A stretch of 64,000 nucleotides of DNA from Penicillus capitatus (taxonomy: Eukaryota > Chlorophyta). Within the stretch, counting starts at the first letter, position 1. Every line of letters starts with the position of its first letter. The stretch is from the NCBI GenBank assembly GCA_965649825.1, contig OZ287695.1, forward strand, positions 1,674,001-1,738,000, written 5' to 3'. Position numbers and translations under genes: made by a program. Below are positions 43,975 to 55,023 of the stretch, piece by piece. Below the pieces are notes generated by a model that saw only the letters and a program-made list of their open reading frames with translations, had not been told where the DNA came from and did not search any database.

Positions 43975-44712
43975 TCAGGTGAAGCGAAACGGTAGTTTGT
44001 CTCCAGGGCGCACTTGCATGGTATCCCCCTTCCAGTCGTAGAGCGGAGGGTCCGTGCCGTCCTTTTTTCCTAACAGCACAGCCTAACAGGGCATGAGAAC
44101 CCTGCTCATCCATGACACTACCTTTTGCTGCATCTCATGAAGTTCTCCTACGGCTGTTTCTTCTTGACCGGTTAGGGAAACCGTCTCAGAGGCCGCTGCT
44201 GCAGTGGTTATGTGAAAGACCGTCCACTGCGGTGAGCTGTCCACAATCCGTTCCTGCATCTCTGTCGTCCATGTTCGATGGAAGTCTTGTGGAATGGTAT
44301 TCCACAGTGCCTCGATGCCGGAAAGGCTATCGAATTCCAACTCCAGCTACATAGCGACACTTCATAGTCGATAGCCGGCACGGGATGGACTTCAATTCTG
44401 GACTCGGGGACTCCAATGGCTCCATGTAAAATCTGAGGAGACGCGTGGGCGAAAACGGCTGTATGACGGGACACTTCCTGAACCCACTCGTTCAACAGTT
44501 CTAGCGCCTCTTGTTTGCGGCCAAATCTGCTTTACAATGTCAGATGTGCAGGAGATGGCGACTGCGAACCTGGCATCGAAGGACCATCGCGCCTTGACAG
44601 CGTTCTCGACTCGTAGAAACCGCCGTTGAGGGCGACGATTGAGAAAGCGTCGTCTGGAAAACAAAGGGACGCTTCTTCGACCCCGAACCGCGGTTTGCTG
44701 CATGATGATCAT
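43975..44712 (-). CDS. Conserved hypothetical protein, probably organelle-targeted
   Basis: ATG at 44712 starts a very basic N terminus (MIIMQQTAVRGRRSVPLFSRRRFLNRRPQRRF), which looks like a mitochondrial or plastid presequence. The body reads VKARWSFDARFAVAISCTSDIVKQIWP, EALELLNEWVQEVSRHTAVFAHASPQILHGAIGVPESRIE and LEFDSLSGIEALWNTIPQDFHRTW. It continues with IVDSSPQWTVFHI and the tail LLGKKDGTDPPLYDWKGDTMQVRPGDKLPFRF. Short introns lie near 44350, 44520 and 44090. Stop TGA is at 43975-43977. The central part has the size and layout of a ferredoxin-like dimeric alpha/beta barrel (NIPSNAP-like), but this is only a weak impression. Confidence 0.6.
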
Positions 44713-45397
44713 TTTGACAGGAATGGTCCGTGTTGTACTTACCGACTCTGCTGAGTCCCGCGGGTTATCCCGATTATAGTCCCGTAGCTATTCTTTCATG
44801 ATGAAGGATGTCCGGAGGTGGCGCTGTCTAAACAAAGCAGATCTATCTACGAGTCTCTGATCTTCCGAGCAGCCTTTTTTGGATTTTGGCACCGACGTGC
44901 TCTTTTCGGAAGCGAACCATGCGACTCTGTAAATAACAGTTTCGGGATTCTAAGCTGTGAAGTAAAACCTTTGCGTAGGTTTCTCACTTCTATGTCATGG
45001 CAGAGGCAGGTCGTCGACACAAACATGTGAGCCAACAAGTTTATCTGCCCTGGAGCTCTCTAGCAGAAAACCTGAGTTGAGAATAGCCAGGTCAGTCTCA
45101 GGATGACCGTTGCAGTTTTGTATCTTTCATCGAATGTGTTGCCGCAACGATGCCTACATGTTAAGGGAGACGTGGACTGCATTTAATGCTCTAGTGACTT
45201 GCTTCACTGGGGTGCCACATCCATACCGTCATAGCTAAGACATTTGTTATACCTTTGCGTTGATATCGATGTCGATTTCGCGTTCGACTCTATGGAGGAT
45301 CTGTTGACGCTGGCCGCATTCGGCAAGTTCATGTAACGTCGTCGGAGGAGTCGTCATGTCGAACGAATTGCCTTGACGTACGTGCATTATTTTTGCC
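44713..45397. other. Intergenic, no gene supported
   Basis: About 685 bp. A minus-strand 51-codon frame (45247-45399, MAKIMHVRQGNSFDMTTPP...) overlaps the start codon of the next gene at a CATG, but has no support beyond being open. Confidence 0.4.
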
Positions 45398-45658
45398 ATG
45401 ACCTTCAGCGAACGCGTCCACGAACACCGCGAAATCTCTCCGAGAGCAACGCTCGACGAGGAGACATCGCCGGACGGCAAAAAGAAACGCAATTATGCTA
45501 CAATTGGAGCCATGGCTGTCCTCATTGGCGGTATCATTATATGGAAACATACACGGGGAGATTCGAAAAAGCCCAAAGATCCACGTTTCGCCGCTGGTCA
45601 AGCAGCACAGCGTCGCCTCGAAGTCTCCCTCTTATTTTCAGCCTTGGCACGTGTATGA
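45398..45658 (+). CDS. Small single-pass membrane protein, unrecognised
   Basis: 86 codons from ATG 45398. A charged N terminus (MTFSERVHEHREISPRATLDEETSPDGKKKR) is followed by one hydrophobic helix (NYATIGAMAVLIGGIIIW) and a basic tail (KHTRGDSKKPKDPRFAAG). A 45-nt in-frame intron (GTCAAG...TTTCAG) may be removed near the end without changing the stop at 45658. The size and N-in/C-out layout are like small inner-mitochondrial-membrane subunits, but no family is recognised. Confidence 0.45.
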   Translation: MTFSERVHEHREISPRATLDEETSPDGKKKRNYATIGAMAVLIGGIIIWKHTRGDSKKPKDPRFAAGQAAQRRLEVSLLFSALARV

Positions 45659-46106
45659 CGGTGTATTACTAGGGTTTGAACAAACAGGACACAAGATTGG
45701 GAGGGACGCCGCATCAAAGAGGGACTCCAAAGAACAAGTCCTCAACTATTGAAAGCAGATGAGAGCTGATGATGGGTTTGCCTGAAGTGAAGGTCTACTT
45801 CCTCTGCCTAGTTGGTTGGAAATACGCCTCAAGTTTTAAGCCGTTCGGTTCGCCGTGGATTTTCGTTTCGGCATTCTCGACACGGACCTCCTAACTGCAT
45901 CATACATTCGTACGACGGAAGATATCCAGAAGCATTATTATTTTCCAGCAGGTATAACAGGATGTATAGCAGGCTACCCTGCATGCTCAAGTGATTTCGG
46001 TTGTGTAATGCTTATCGCATGATGTGACAGACGTATGATAAAGACGATTGATTGATGAGTCGTACGACAACAGCAATTATTACACACCCTCGACATTCGT
46101 TGTTCG
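45659..46106. other. Intergenic, no gene seen
   Basis: About 450 bp between a small membrane-protein gene and the PDH E1-alpha start. Short open frames have no similarity or splice support. It likely holds the PDHA promoter. Confidence 0.45.
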
Positions 46107-47631
46107 GTGACGCGTGCCAACATGATGCGTCAGGCGTTGTGGCGTTCACGAGACTGTTTGCCGGGCATGGGCATGAAATTGTTGGGCATCCGTGGTGTCG
46201 CCACGGCGAAAGCGCCCGTCGAAGAGTTTACGTTTACGGTGATATCAATTCGCATCCGCCCCGACGGTAAGGGCTCGATAGGAACGGTGTTGTCGATAGG
46301 TGCCGGAATTCAAGGGACATCGTATCGACCCTCCAGGAAATAGCGTCACGACGACAAAGGAGGAATTGACTGAGACATTGCGCATGATGGCCTCCATGCG
46401 TTCCATGGAACTGGCGGCGCACAAGCTCTATCAGAAGAAGCTCATTCGAGGATTCTGTCATCTCTATGATGGACAGGAAGCAATTGTGGCCGGCATGGAA
46501 CGCGCCTTGAACAAGAAAGACTCGGTCATTACATCCTACAGAGACCACTGCACACACATTGGCCGTGGTGGTACCGCCAAGGAAGTCTTGGCCGAGCTGT
46601 TTGGACGAGCTGATGGATGTTCAAGAGGTTTGAAATGTCACATCATGTGTTATCTTATGGCTGAGGATGTGACAGGTGTCGGAGGATCCATGCACATGTA
46701 TAAGAAGGAGCATAACTTCTATGGTGGATGCGGTATCGTTGGGGCACAGATTCCATTGGGCGCTGGCCTGGCCTTCGGCCACAAGTATCGAAATGACGGC
46801 GGTGTGGCTGTGACCATGTCAGCTCAGAAGAGTCATTGGGTGTATATGAGATGGAGTTCTTCCTAGGTATGGAGATGGCGCAGCAAATCAGGGACAGAAG
46901 TACGAGGCGCTTAACATGGCTGCGTTGTGGAAGCTACCTGCCATCTTCGTTTGCGAGAACAACAAATTCGGTACGGATGCAATCTGTTTTGGCTGAGCAG
47001 TAGACAATCATCTGTTTTCAGGAATGGGCACGGCAATCATTCGTGCAGCTTTTGAGCCGAACTTCTATAAGAGAGGGGATTACGTTCCCGGTATCTCTTG
47101 TGACGGACAGAACGTGTTGGCTGTCAAGAGAGCATTCCAGTTTGCTAAGGAACATGCGCTGAACAATGGCCCCATCGTCATTGAGATGGACACCTATCGC
47201 TACCACGGTCATTCAATGTCGGATCCTGGCCTGACTTACCGTACAAAAGTCGATGTCGCAAAAGTCAAACAAGAAAGGCAAGGTCGTCACGGAGTCATGC
47301 CCATGGGGAGTTGGATTGTCATGAAGGGATCCCATCACGCAAGTCAAAGACATGTTAGAAACGCATGGTTTGATGTCGGAAGTGGAGATCAAGGCCATCG
47401 AAGTCGGTGCCAAGAAAGAGATCGATGCCATCGTCAAAGAATGCGAAGTATCATGCCGGCGGCGCAGCACCTTCCATTCTCACACTCTCTGTCTGTTCCT
47501 AGGCAGCTCCATTTCCTCCGGGAGAATGGCTCTATCGCAATATCCTTAAGAACCCATCGCCGGCGACGGTACGGGGCACCGATTTCCGCACGCAGCGTCA
47601 GATCACTTATGATCCGACCTACACCACTTGA
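46107..47631 (+). CDS. PDHA: Pyruvate dehydrogenase E1 component, alpha subunit (mitochondrial)
   Basis: Thiamine-diphosphate decarboxylase subunit linking glycolysis to the TCA cycle. A presequence ([16 protein letters not shown]...[11 protein letters not shown]) is followed by [12 protein letters not shown] after a 58-nt intron. Then come [63 protein letters not shown] and [36 protein letters not shown]. The ThDP motif GDGAANQGQ is split by a 49-nt intron just before it. [14 protein letters not shown] and [12 protein letters not shown], a region with phosphorylatable serines in animal enzymes, follow. It ends YRNILKNP...YDPTYTT, stop at 47629-47631. It is the mitochondrial rather than the plastid class. 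Five or six introns of about 46-58 nt were seen. Confidence 0.93.
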
Positions 47632-47907
47632 ATGGCCGACCGGAGAACCGTGCGTTGCGTGTTTGGGCTGATTCAAAATGTGTATTGAGACAATGGCATA
47701 AGTGAAATGAAATTAATTGTGGTCTACGAGTGTCATCGAGCGTCGTTGTTTCCTTACAGCATCCTTCCTTCTACAAGGCTTCAATCGTTGTACGTTTGAA
47801 TGCCGCTGTCTCATTCGAATGATTCCTTTTCATCTGAGACATTCAGATTCATTGCTCCAGATCGCAGTCTAAAGGGAAAGTTAGGAAGGCAATGCAACAG
47901 GATGGTA

Positions 47908-50622
47908 TCAAAGAAGCCATGGATGCCCAAGCATTTCTTCAGCGCTCGGTCGTTTTGTTGGATCGGTCGTCAGCAACAAGGACACAAAACTGACAAACTT
48001 CTCATCTGCCGTCCTTAGAACATCGCTTAGCTCACAGGGAACAGGAGACAGGATTTCGTATTCATGTGTTGTCGTGTTTTTCCTGAAAATCTTCGACGAA
48101 ATCGTATAGTACTTGCTGGAGAACTTCCCTTGATATATCATCCACCAAGGCAATGTGCCTCGGACACTCTCGATCTGCACCACAGGAACATGCCTTTGAC
48201 AGGGACAGTCTAAAAGAGGCCTCACTTTTGCAAGGAGATCGGCAAGACTGACACTCTGAAACAGAACAAATCCAGTAAACAGCTCAGCCAAGAGACATCC
48301 CAAAGACCAAACATCCACCTTCTGATCATAGTCAACACCCAGAACGACTTCCGGTGCTCTGTAGGATCGCGATTGAACATAGGATCCCAGGTAATCTGTC
48401 ACGAAACATGAAGATCCCAGATCAATGACTTTCACTGTGCAGCGCTCTGCATCTTTGATCAGTACATTTTCTGGCTTCAGATCTGAATGAATGATATTCT
48501 TAGAATGGAGGAAGCGCAAGGCAACAAGAATCTGTCTGGCAATGCTCTTCATCCGGGAAGCCGAAAAATAGTATGTGGCAGAAGTTACAGCTCCACAGTC
48601 CTTGATGCTTTTCTGCTGAAGATCATACAGATTCTGGCGCAGCAGTTCAAAGACGAGAAATAAATGTTCTCTGTAATAGAAAAAGTCGAGAAGGCGTACA
48701 ACTCCCTGGTCATCGTTGGGATCCAGCCGATTCAAATATCGCAGAAGCTTGATTTCATCCAGACTCTGATCGAAATAGTCCTTGACATTCTTCACCATTT
48801 TCAGACAAACAGATCTACATCCACACACCACTGTCCTTTACCATGGATAGCGCATTCAGCAGTGGTTACCTGTTGAGTTTGAGGTCGACGGCTTTTATGG
48901 CTTTACTGAAAACAGCAGATCCGACGACCTTGATCACTTGATATCTGCCTGCAATGATATCTCCCATTTCTACATACAGGTCTTTGTGACTCTCGAATCC
49001 TGTCTTTCCTCTTTTGTGATAGATTTTGAGATCGATCAGATCGTATGTTTCGTCTATGTATCTCTGAGAAAACGCGTAGCGAGGGAGCAGATATCCAGCT
49101 GTCTTTTCCTTATTGCTTCCTTTATTCATCCACAGTTCCTCTGGGAAAGAATCCAATGGCATGTTCCCTTGCATCTTCGATGACCGAATGTCACTCAGGA
49201 TTGTCTCCCAGTCATACCCGCCTGTGCCTAGACTCAGACTGACGCGCTTTTCGGTGCCCAATCCAGAAGGCTTGAGGAGCAACGGAAGACAGGACGGCGG
49301 TTCGCTCTCATTGGGGGAGCTCATTTCTCCGGAGGATTGAGAAATGTCTACTCTAGAGGACATACTGCCAATGGAAAGCTCCAAGCCAAAGGGTGTCTTG
49401 GATGTCTTGGACGATGTGGTGCCACAAGAGGGGAGATCTGTTGAGCGGGTGCTATTAAAACTCTTCAAAACATTCAGGCCACCTCCAGATCCAGCATCGG
49501 ATCCCTGAGGCGTCTGGGGAAAACTAAAGGTTTTGGGTTCATTCACAGCAGGCGGAACTGGATCAGGCGACGGTTGAGCAAATACAAATTCGGCAGCAAA
49601 TGGAGATGGGTCGCTTTCAGGTAAAGATACAACAGTTGCATTGTCAATTTCTCCATCTTCATCCACTGGATTGCTGGAACAGTCTTTAAAAGGTAACCTG
49701 GAACAGAGAGTGGGATGAACATCGATGCATCAGAGGAGAGATATCCATACCCAGCAATCGCTTGAGGTAATTCCTGTGTACTGTTCAATGAGTCGACTCG
49801 TGAGAAGCTCTCGGATCGTTCCATCTTGATGGGACTATCTCGAGGCACTTGATCCTCAGTCTCCGCTTCTCGATGTCCGGAATCTATGGATCATTGCTCG
49901 ACTTCTGAGCCGTGTGGGAGAGAGTGGATCGACAGACTTTTGAGGATGAACTGAGGAAACTCGAGTGGCGGCGGAGAAGATACAATGTGTGGTTCTGAAG
50001 TCGTCTGCGCTTCAGGAATGTCCCATGTGAAAGGGTACTGAGTAGGGAAATGGCTTGGGGCACTTGCGGGCGGTTCTGTAAACGCTGTGCTTGCCTTGGA
50101 AGTAGAGGATCTCGCCGAAAAGCAGACAGGAGTGACAGGATAACTAGACGAACATCACTCATAAGCGTTTTCCAAAAGTGTGACCTCTCACTCTTCGTAG
50201 TTTGCCCTATCCGAGAAGGCTTTATTTGACAATTCGGTCATTTTGAATTCCAATTGATCATGGACCGGAACGACAATAAACTGAGGCGTTGTCTTGCGTC
50301 TTCTCGGTGGTGACTTCGTCGTGGCGCTATCCGCAGAATGTCGGTGCGGAAGTGGCGGTCCCGGTTCTGAGTACACCGGCTGTGCAATAGCTAACGGCGT
50401 TAACTCTACTGCCGACTGTGACGATTCCACTTTCGAGAGCGAAGGCGTCGGAGACGAAGTGGATTCCGCGTCAAAAAACGTACCCGTCGTGCTCTTTCCA
50501 CCTCGATGCCCACTCGTCTTTGCCTCGCTTTTCAGTGTTTCGAGTGTTTGATAGAGACCGAGGCGCGCCAATTCCTCCTCCATCCGCTTCAAAGCGTCCA
50601 TCGACGACGAGGACGACGACAT
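47908..50622 (-). CDS. DYRK-family protein kinase, plant DYRKP-like, with LisH-like N terminus
   Basis: The start at 50622 (MSSSSSSMDALKRMEEEL) leads into a LisH-like helix (ARLGLYQTLETLKSE). A long Ser/Pro-rich region with several introns follows. The kinase domain has GRYQVIKVVGSAVFSKAIKAVDL (Gly-loop), VCLKMVK (catalytic Lys), FFYYREHLFLVFELLRQNLYDL and HSDLKPENVLI. Next are VIDLGSSCF (DLG in place of DFG), the activation segment YVQSRSYRAPEVVLG with the DYRK-type YVQSR, and VDVWSLGCLLAELFTG. It ends TKRPSAEEMLGHPWLL. This arrangement matches the plant DYRKP branch. DYRKs autophosphorylate the activation-loop Tyr and regulate growth and cell cycle. Its start is 36 bp from the divergent methyltransferase gene. 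Confidence 0.85.
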
Positions 50623-50658
50623 GGTGGTCTTGTAACAATTCTGAGGCAGCACACGCCG
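50623..50658. promoter_or_regulatory. 36-bp spacer between divergent starts (DYRK / methyltransferase)
   Basis: The two first in-frame ATGs face away from each other across 36 bp. Promoter and 5' UTR sequences must therefore overlap the opposite gene, or one of the starts is further downstream. Confidence 0.4.
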
Positions 50659-51762
50659 ATGATGACATTCGACAGGATGCGGCTAGGAGAAATGATGACG
50701 TCGACGGTCGAAGCATTTGCGATGGGCATCGCTGTCGGAGCCCTAACCAGTTACGCGCTGTACAAAACGGCTACGTTGACACGAAAGCCGTCGCTCTTTG
50801 CGAGATGGCGGAAGGGAAAGGAGGATGGAGCGAAGGACGAAGAGCTCGAAAGCGAAATTGCTTTTCACTTTGCTGATCCAAAACTCTATGTGCCATTTCC
50901 TCGTGGCCCTTCGGTGCGAGCATGAGACGATGGTGGTTGTCGGTTAGACATGATCGTGCTCCAGGCAGCAAGTTTTGCTCCACGTTGTGCCGTGCTGTGT
51001 GAGAAGTACACGGGGATTCTGCAAGATTTTACAGGGGAGCTGGGCGAGCCGAAATGTCTGGATGTGGGATGCTCCATCGGTGCCACGACCATGGAACTGT
51101 CCAAAAGGCAACAACAGCATTTCTTCCACACAGCTATGCCAACATGAAAGGGATTGATTTTAGCTTCGCTCACGTTCTCGGCGTGGATATCTCAAAAAAA
51201 TGCATTGCTTTGGCCGAGAAGCTCAAGCAACAACGCTCGGCTGAGTATTCCTCCGTCATTGAGGGCGACATGCGAGTGAGATAGCTCTATCTCCACGTGT
51301 GATGCGAGATATCTGCTGCAGGAGATGCAGACCGTCACACTAGACCCGCTCTATGAGTTAGACAATGTGCGTTACATGGTGGGCGATCCATGTGCGCTAA
51401 CAGAAGATTTGTTGGCCATGGATTGCGTGTTAGCAGCACTGTCGATGGATGCAATGTCAGATCCGAAGAAATTTCTTCGATCTCTCCCACGGCTTGTCAA
51501 AAGAAACGGAACAGTGGTTATCGTCACACTGTACAACTGGAATCGTGATGCAAAGGAGATCAGCAGCAACAAAGAGAAGGAAGGAAAGCATGTCCGATGC
51601 GAAGAGCTCCTGAAGAGTATGATGAAAGATATGGAATTTTCGCTCATTCACGAAGAGAACATCCCAATTCTCAAAAGAGAGAACGAACGCATGTATCGAT
51701 GGCATGTCCCGCACGCCACAGTTTGGAGATTTCAGACGGAGAAATCTGGCAGTCCTGCTTGA
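50659..51762 (+). CDS. Membrane-anchored OvoA-C-terminal-type methyltransferase
   Basis: The N-terminal exon (MMTFDRMRLGEMMTSTVEA) has a hydrophobic helix, VEAFAMGIAVGALTSYALY. Then comes the family lead-in IAFHFADPKLYVPFPRGP. After an intron follow SFAPRCAVLCEKYTG and the SAM-binding CLDVGCSIGATTMELS. Later come VLGVDISKKCIALAEKL, VRYMVGDPCAL, DCVLAALSMDAMSDPKKFLRSLPRLVKRNGTVVI, LYNWNRDAKE and MYRWHVPHATVWRF. The order and the ending match the methyltransferase domain at the C terminus of the ovothiol enzyme OvoA. Here it stands alone without the sulfoxide-synthase part. It could methylate a thiohistidine or another small substrate; that is inference. Introns lie near 50915, 51080-51160 and 51275. 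Confidence 0.72.
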
Positions 51763-51926
51763 CGTTTCTTCCCCTTGCCTATGCGCTCCATCCCGAATGT
51801 AGATGGAAAAAGAGTGACTTGTGTGGTTCCGGTCTTTGTGTAGAGATATGTCCTTGCAGCAGAAGAGAGAATGGCATTTAACCCTTTAGCGAAATCCAAG
51901 TCCGATTCAGATAACATCATCAGTTT

Positions 51927-54241
51927 TTATGCGTTTGTCTTCTCAGATGTCTGCCCGTTCGTTTCCTTCGTCTTGGTGGACGATGTCAATGTCTCCTCGG
52001 GCTTCATGGCCGGAAAGAGCATCACCTGCACCAGTTATAAATCATCTGTATGTGAGAGTGTGTTGTAAGTGAATGGCGATTGACCTCTTTGATGTTTTCC
52101 ATGTTTGCCAGCAGCATAGTCATTCGCTCGATTCCTAATCCCCATCCGCCTGTCGGAGGCAAACCGTATTCCAGTGCCACACAGAAGTTCTCGTCGATGA
52201 ACATGGCTTCGTCGTCTCCAGCTGCTTTGGCCTGCGAGGAACGCTGCTGACAGCGGATGCGATACAGAGCTGTTCGTACTTTTGCCTGATCAGCAAATCT
52301 TTCCCGTTGAATGAGGGGATCGTTTAACTCTGTATAGGCATTGCAGACTTCTCGCTTGTTAACAAACAGCTCAAACCTCTCCGTCATGCCGTCCAGTTCA
52401 CGATGCCTAACCCGTAAACCACGTCATGAGGTCTGACTTGGACACCAGGGATGTCACCATTTGGCCAATGGAGACATGACTTTGGGATGATCGCAGATGA
52501 AAGTTGGATTCATACACTTCTCTTCAAGAAATTCCCCCACGAGTTTATCCAGCAAGCGGGCTGATGTGAGTGGAGGAGAGCACACGATTCCATGCTTCTT
52601 TACCAGCTCTTCGAGCAACACTCTCGACGATTCAGCTTCGAGATCAATCGGAATCTCCACATCCAACGCCTTATTCAATTCCTTAATCATCGACAGACGT
52701 GGCCAAGGCGGCGTAAAGTCAATCTCTTGTGCATCTCCCTTGCTATCCGAATCAGAGGGGCAGGAGATCTTGTAGGATCCTAAGTGGCAGAACGCATAGA
52801 GCGAACGCCGTGTGGCTCTAACCTACCTGTCAATTCCAACACCATCTTGGACACCATGTCCTCCGTCATGTCCATGAGATCGTTGTAGTCTGCATACGCC
52901 TGTGGAGGCTTCTGTTGTAGAGAGGATGAAATCGAAGGATGAAAAGACTTGATAGAATTCGCAGGTTGTGAATTCTGGATTGTGTGTCAGATCGATGCCT
53001 TCGTTGCGAAACTGCTTGCCGATCTCGTAGACGCGTTCCAATCCACCAACGACCAGCATCTTCAAGTATAACTCCGGCGCCACACGTAGGTAGAGTTGCA
53101 TATCCAGATCGTTATGATAAGTGACAAAGGGTTTGGCTGTGGCACCCCCTAGAAGCCACCAATCACACTCAAACAGGCTCTTGACCAATCGCTTGATCGA
53201 CCAACCGGGAATCATGTTCATCATCGGCGTCTCAACTTCGAGGAAGCCTCTGTTGTCTAGGTACCTTCGGATGAAGGTGATCACCTTGGCTCTCATCACG
53301 AAGATATCCCGTACGTGACTGTTGCACATCAGATCGAGATATCGCTGTCGAAAGCGCGTTTCCTAGATGTCATCCATCCACTGATTGGGTGAGCGATCCA
53401 CCATTGCGGTATGCTTCACTTTTTCCGTCAGTCCATAGCGGACAGAGGGTGGCATGTGTAGACAAGGAGAGAGGACGACGAATTTCTTGGCAAACATGCT
53501 GAATTCGCCCGTGTTCGAGTATCCAGGATAGCCTTCAACTCCAACAATATCTCCTCGACGCACTGTGCCGTGCAGTTCAGCAAATGCCTCGTCCGATCCT
53601 TCGAACTGGCGTGCATTGGCAATTACTTGCAATCTCTGCGATTCCGAATGCACGTCATAGAATCTTAATTTCTGTCCCGAAGTGCGAATGCTAAAAACGC
53701 GTCCTGTTCCAACAAGAACACTTCCATCTATCATCCGCTGTGTGTATTGACCTGCAATGGTGCAGATTTCATCTTCTTTGGCAGTGCCTTCCGGAATCTC
53801 TTTGGAGAATTGAAGAAATGCGTTCATTGTCTTGGACACGTGAAACTTGTGGGGATACGGATTCTCGCCATTGGCTCTTTTGTTCTCCACGAATTTGACC
53901 CTGTTGTTGTAATACTGTGTGGGATCGAGCTCCTCTTCTGCAGCTGCTGACAGGACAGTTGTCTGCGATTGGGCCGCCGCCTTCTTGGCCGCCTGTATGA
54001 CACCGTTGACTGCAGATCCATGGTATCTACTCTCATTCATTACCTCCTTCTCACTCTTTTCAGCAGCGAGACGTGCAGCTTTTTGACGTTTCTTGAATTC
54101 GCTAATAGAATAGTTGTGTCAGGGGCGGTGGGATGGCGGAAGCGAAGGGCACCTTTTGCTCATTTCATTGCCATTCTCATCCAACATTCCTTTCGTGTAG
54201 TTCTCGGGAAGAACCCATTCTCCTTGATGCGATGACGACAT
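51927..54241 (-). CDS. KARS: Lysyl-tRNA synthetase, class II
   Basis: It starts [19 protein letters not shown] (ATG 54241). A 51-nt intron leads into the Lys-rich helix [20 protein letters not shown] typical of cytosolic eukaryotic enzymes. The OB-fold follows: [66 protein letters not shown]. The catalytic domain has [62 protein letters not shown] (motif 2) and [23 protein letters not shown] (motif 3). The tail LFPAMKPEE is split by an intron near 52030-52060, with stop at 51927. Whether mitochondria share it is unknown. Other introns are near 52400-52450, 52700-52820, 52900 and 53340. Confidence 0.93.
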
Positions 54242-54987
54242 TCTCGACACCAGTGGACGACGCCAAGATGCAGGAAACGGAGAAGACGGTGTCCATCAAA
54301 CGCATCGTCGATGTTGAAGGCCGTCTGTCTCATCTCAAGACGTGACCGCAGACGCCTCTGACATCGAAATTCGAAAAGGTGCTGCTTTTCGAGAAGTGCT
54401 CGAGCAACGGGGACACCAACAAGAGTGATATCGACAGAACGTTGGTTCTATACGTTCTTGACCCTGTGGCCTGTTAGGAGACGTGATCTGCATGACGAGT
54501 TGGAGACAGCTGTACTATGTCACTTGACGATGTCTCTGCCACTGAGACACTGCACGAAAAAATGCACATCGCTCGTCAAAAGGCATCGGGCTCTGTATTG
54601 CGTGCCACCTGAACAAAGTGTGATCGATGTGTGCTAGATTCAAAACTATGAAAGAAGACGGCGATTGATTTTCGATGTCTTGTTGCATCTCAAGCATCCC
54701 GATGCAGAACGGTTTATCTGGGTGGTCATGCCGTCCGGCTATCGGCTGCGCGTCCCCGAGCCTATGGCCGAAGACATCCTCCATCAAGGTCCCAATCCTG
54801 CAGTTGGTCTCTAGGGGTGGTGACCACACACGTGCTATCAGATCTTGAGAATGTATCCCAAGGACTGGCCGAGCAACGCGGTATCGTACAGTCGCTGTCA
54901 GAGCAGCTTGCACTGTTCGGCACGACGTGCGAAGACATTTTTACTCAAATGCATCAACAGGCGCAACAAAGGGAATCCAAAACGTGA
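54232..54987 (+). CDS. Hypothetical coiled-coil protein
   Basis: ATG at 54232 overlaps the LysRS start by 10 bp on the opposite strand. Exons read [36 protein letters not shown], then SDIEIRKGAAFREVLEQRGHQQE, then DDVSATETLHEKMHIARQKASGSVLRAT. After an intron ending CTAG come IQNYERRRLIFDVLLHLKHPDAERFIWVVMPSGYRLRVPEPMAEDILHQGPNP. The last exon is DLENVSQGLAEQRGIVQSLSEQLALFGTTCEDIFTQMHQQA, a coiled coil. Stop TGA is at 54985-54987. Joins in the 54340-54500 part are unsure. It is a small helical protein with no family recognised. Confidence 0.5.
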
Positions 54988-55023
54988 CGCGTACTTTCTC
55001 AAAATGAAAACATGTTCATTGGG

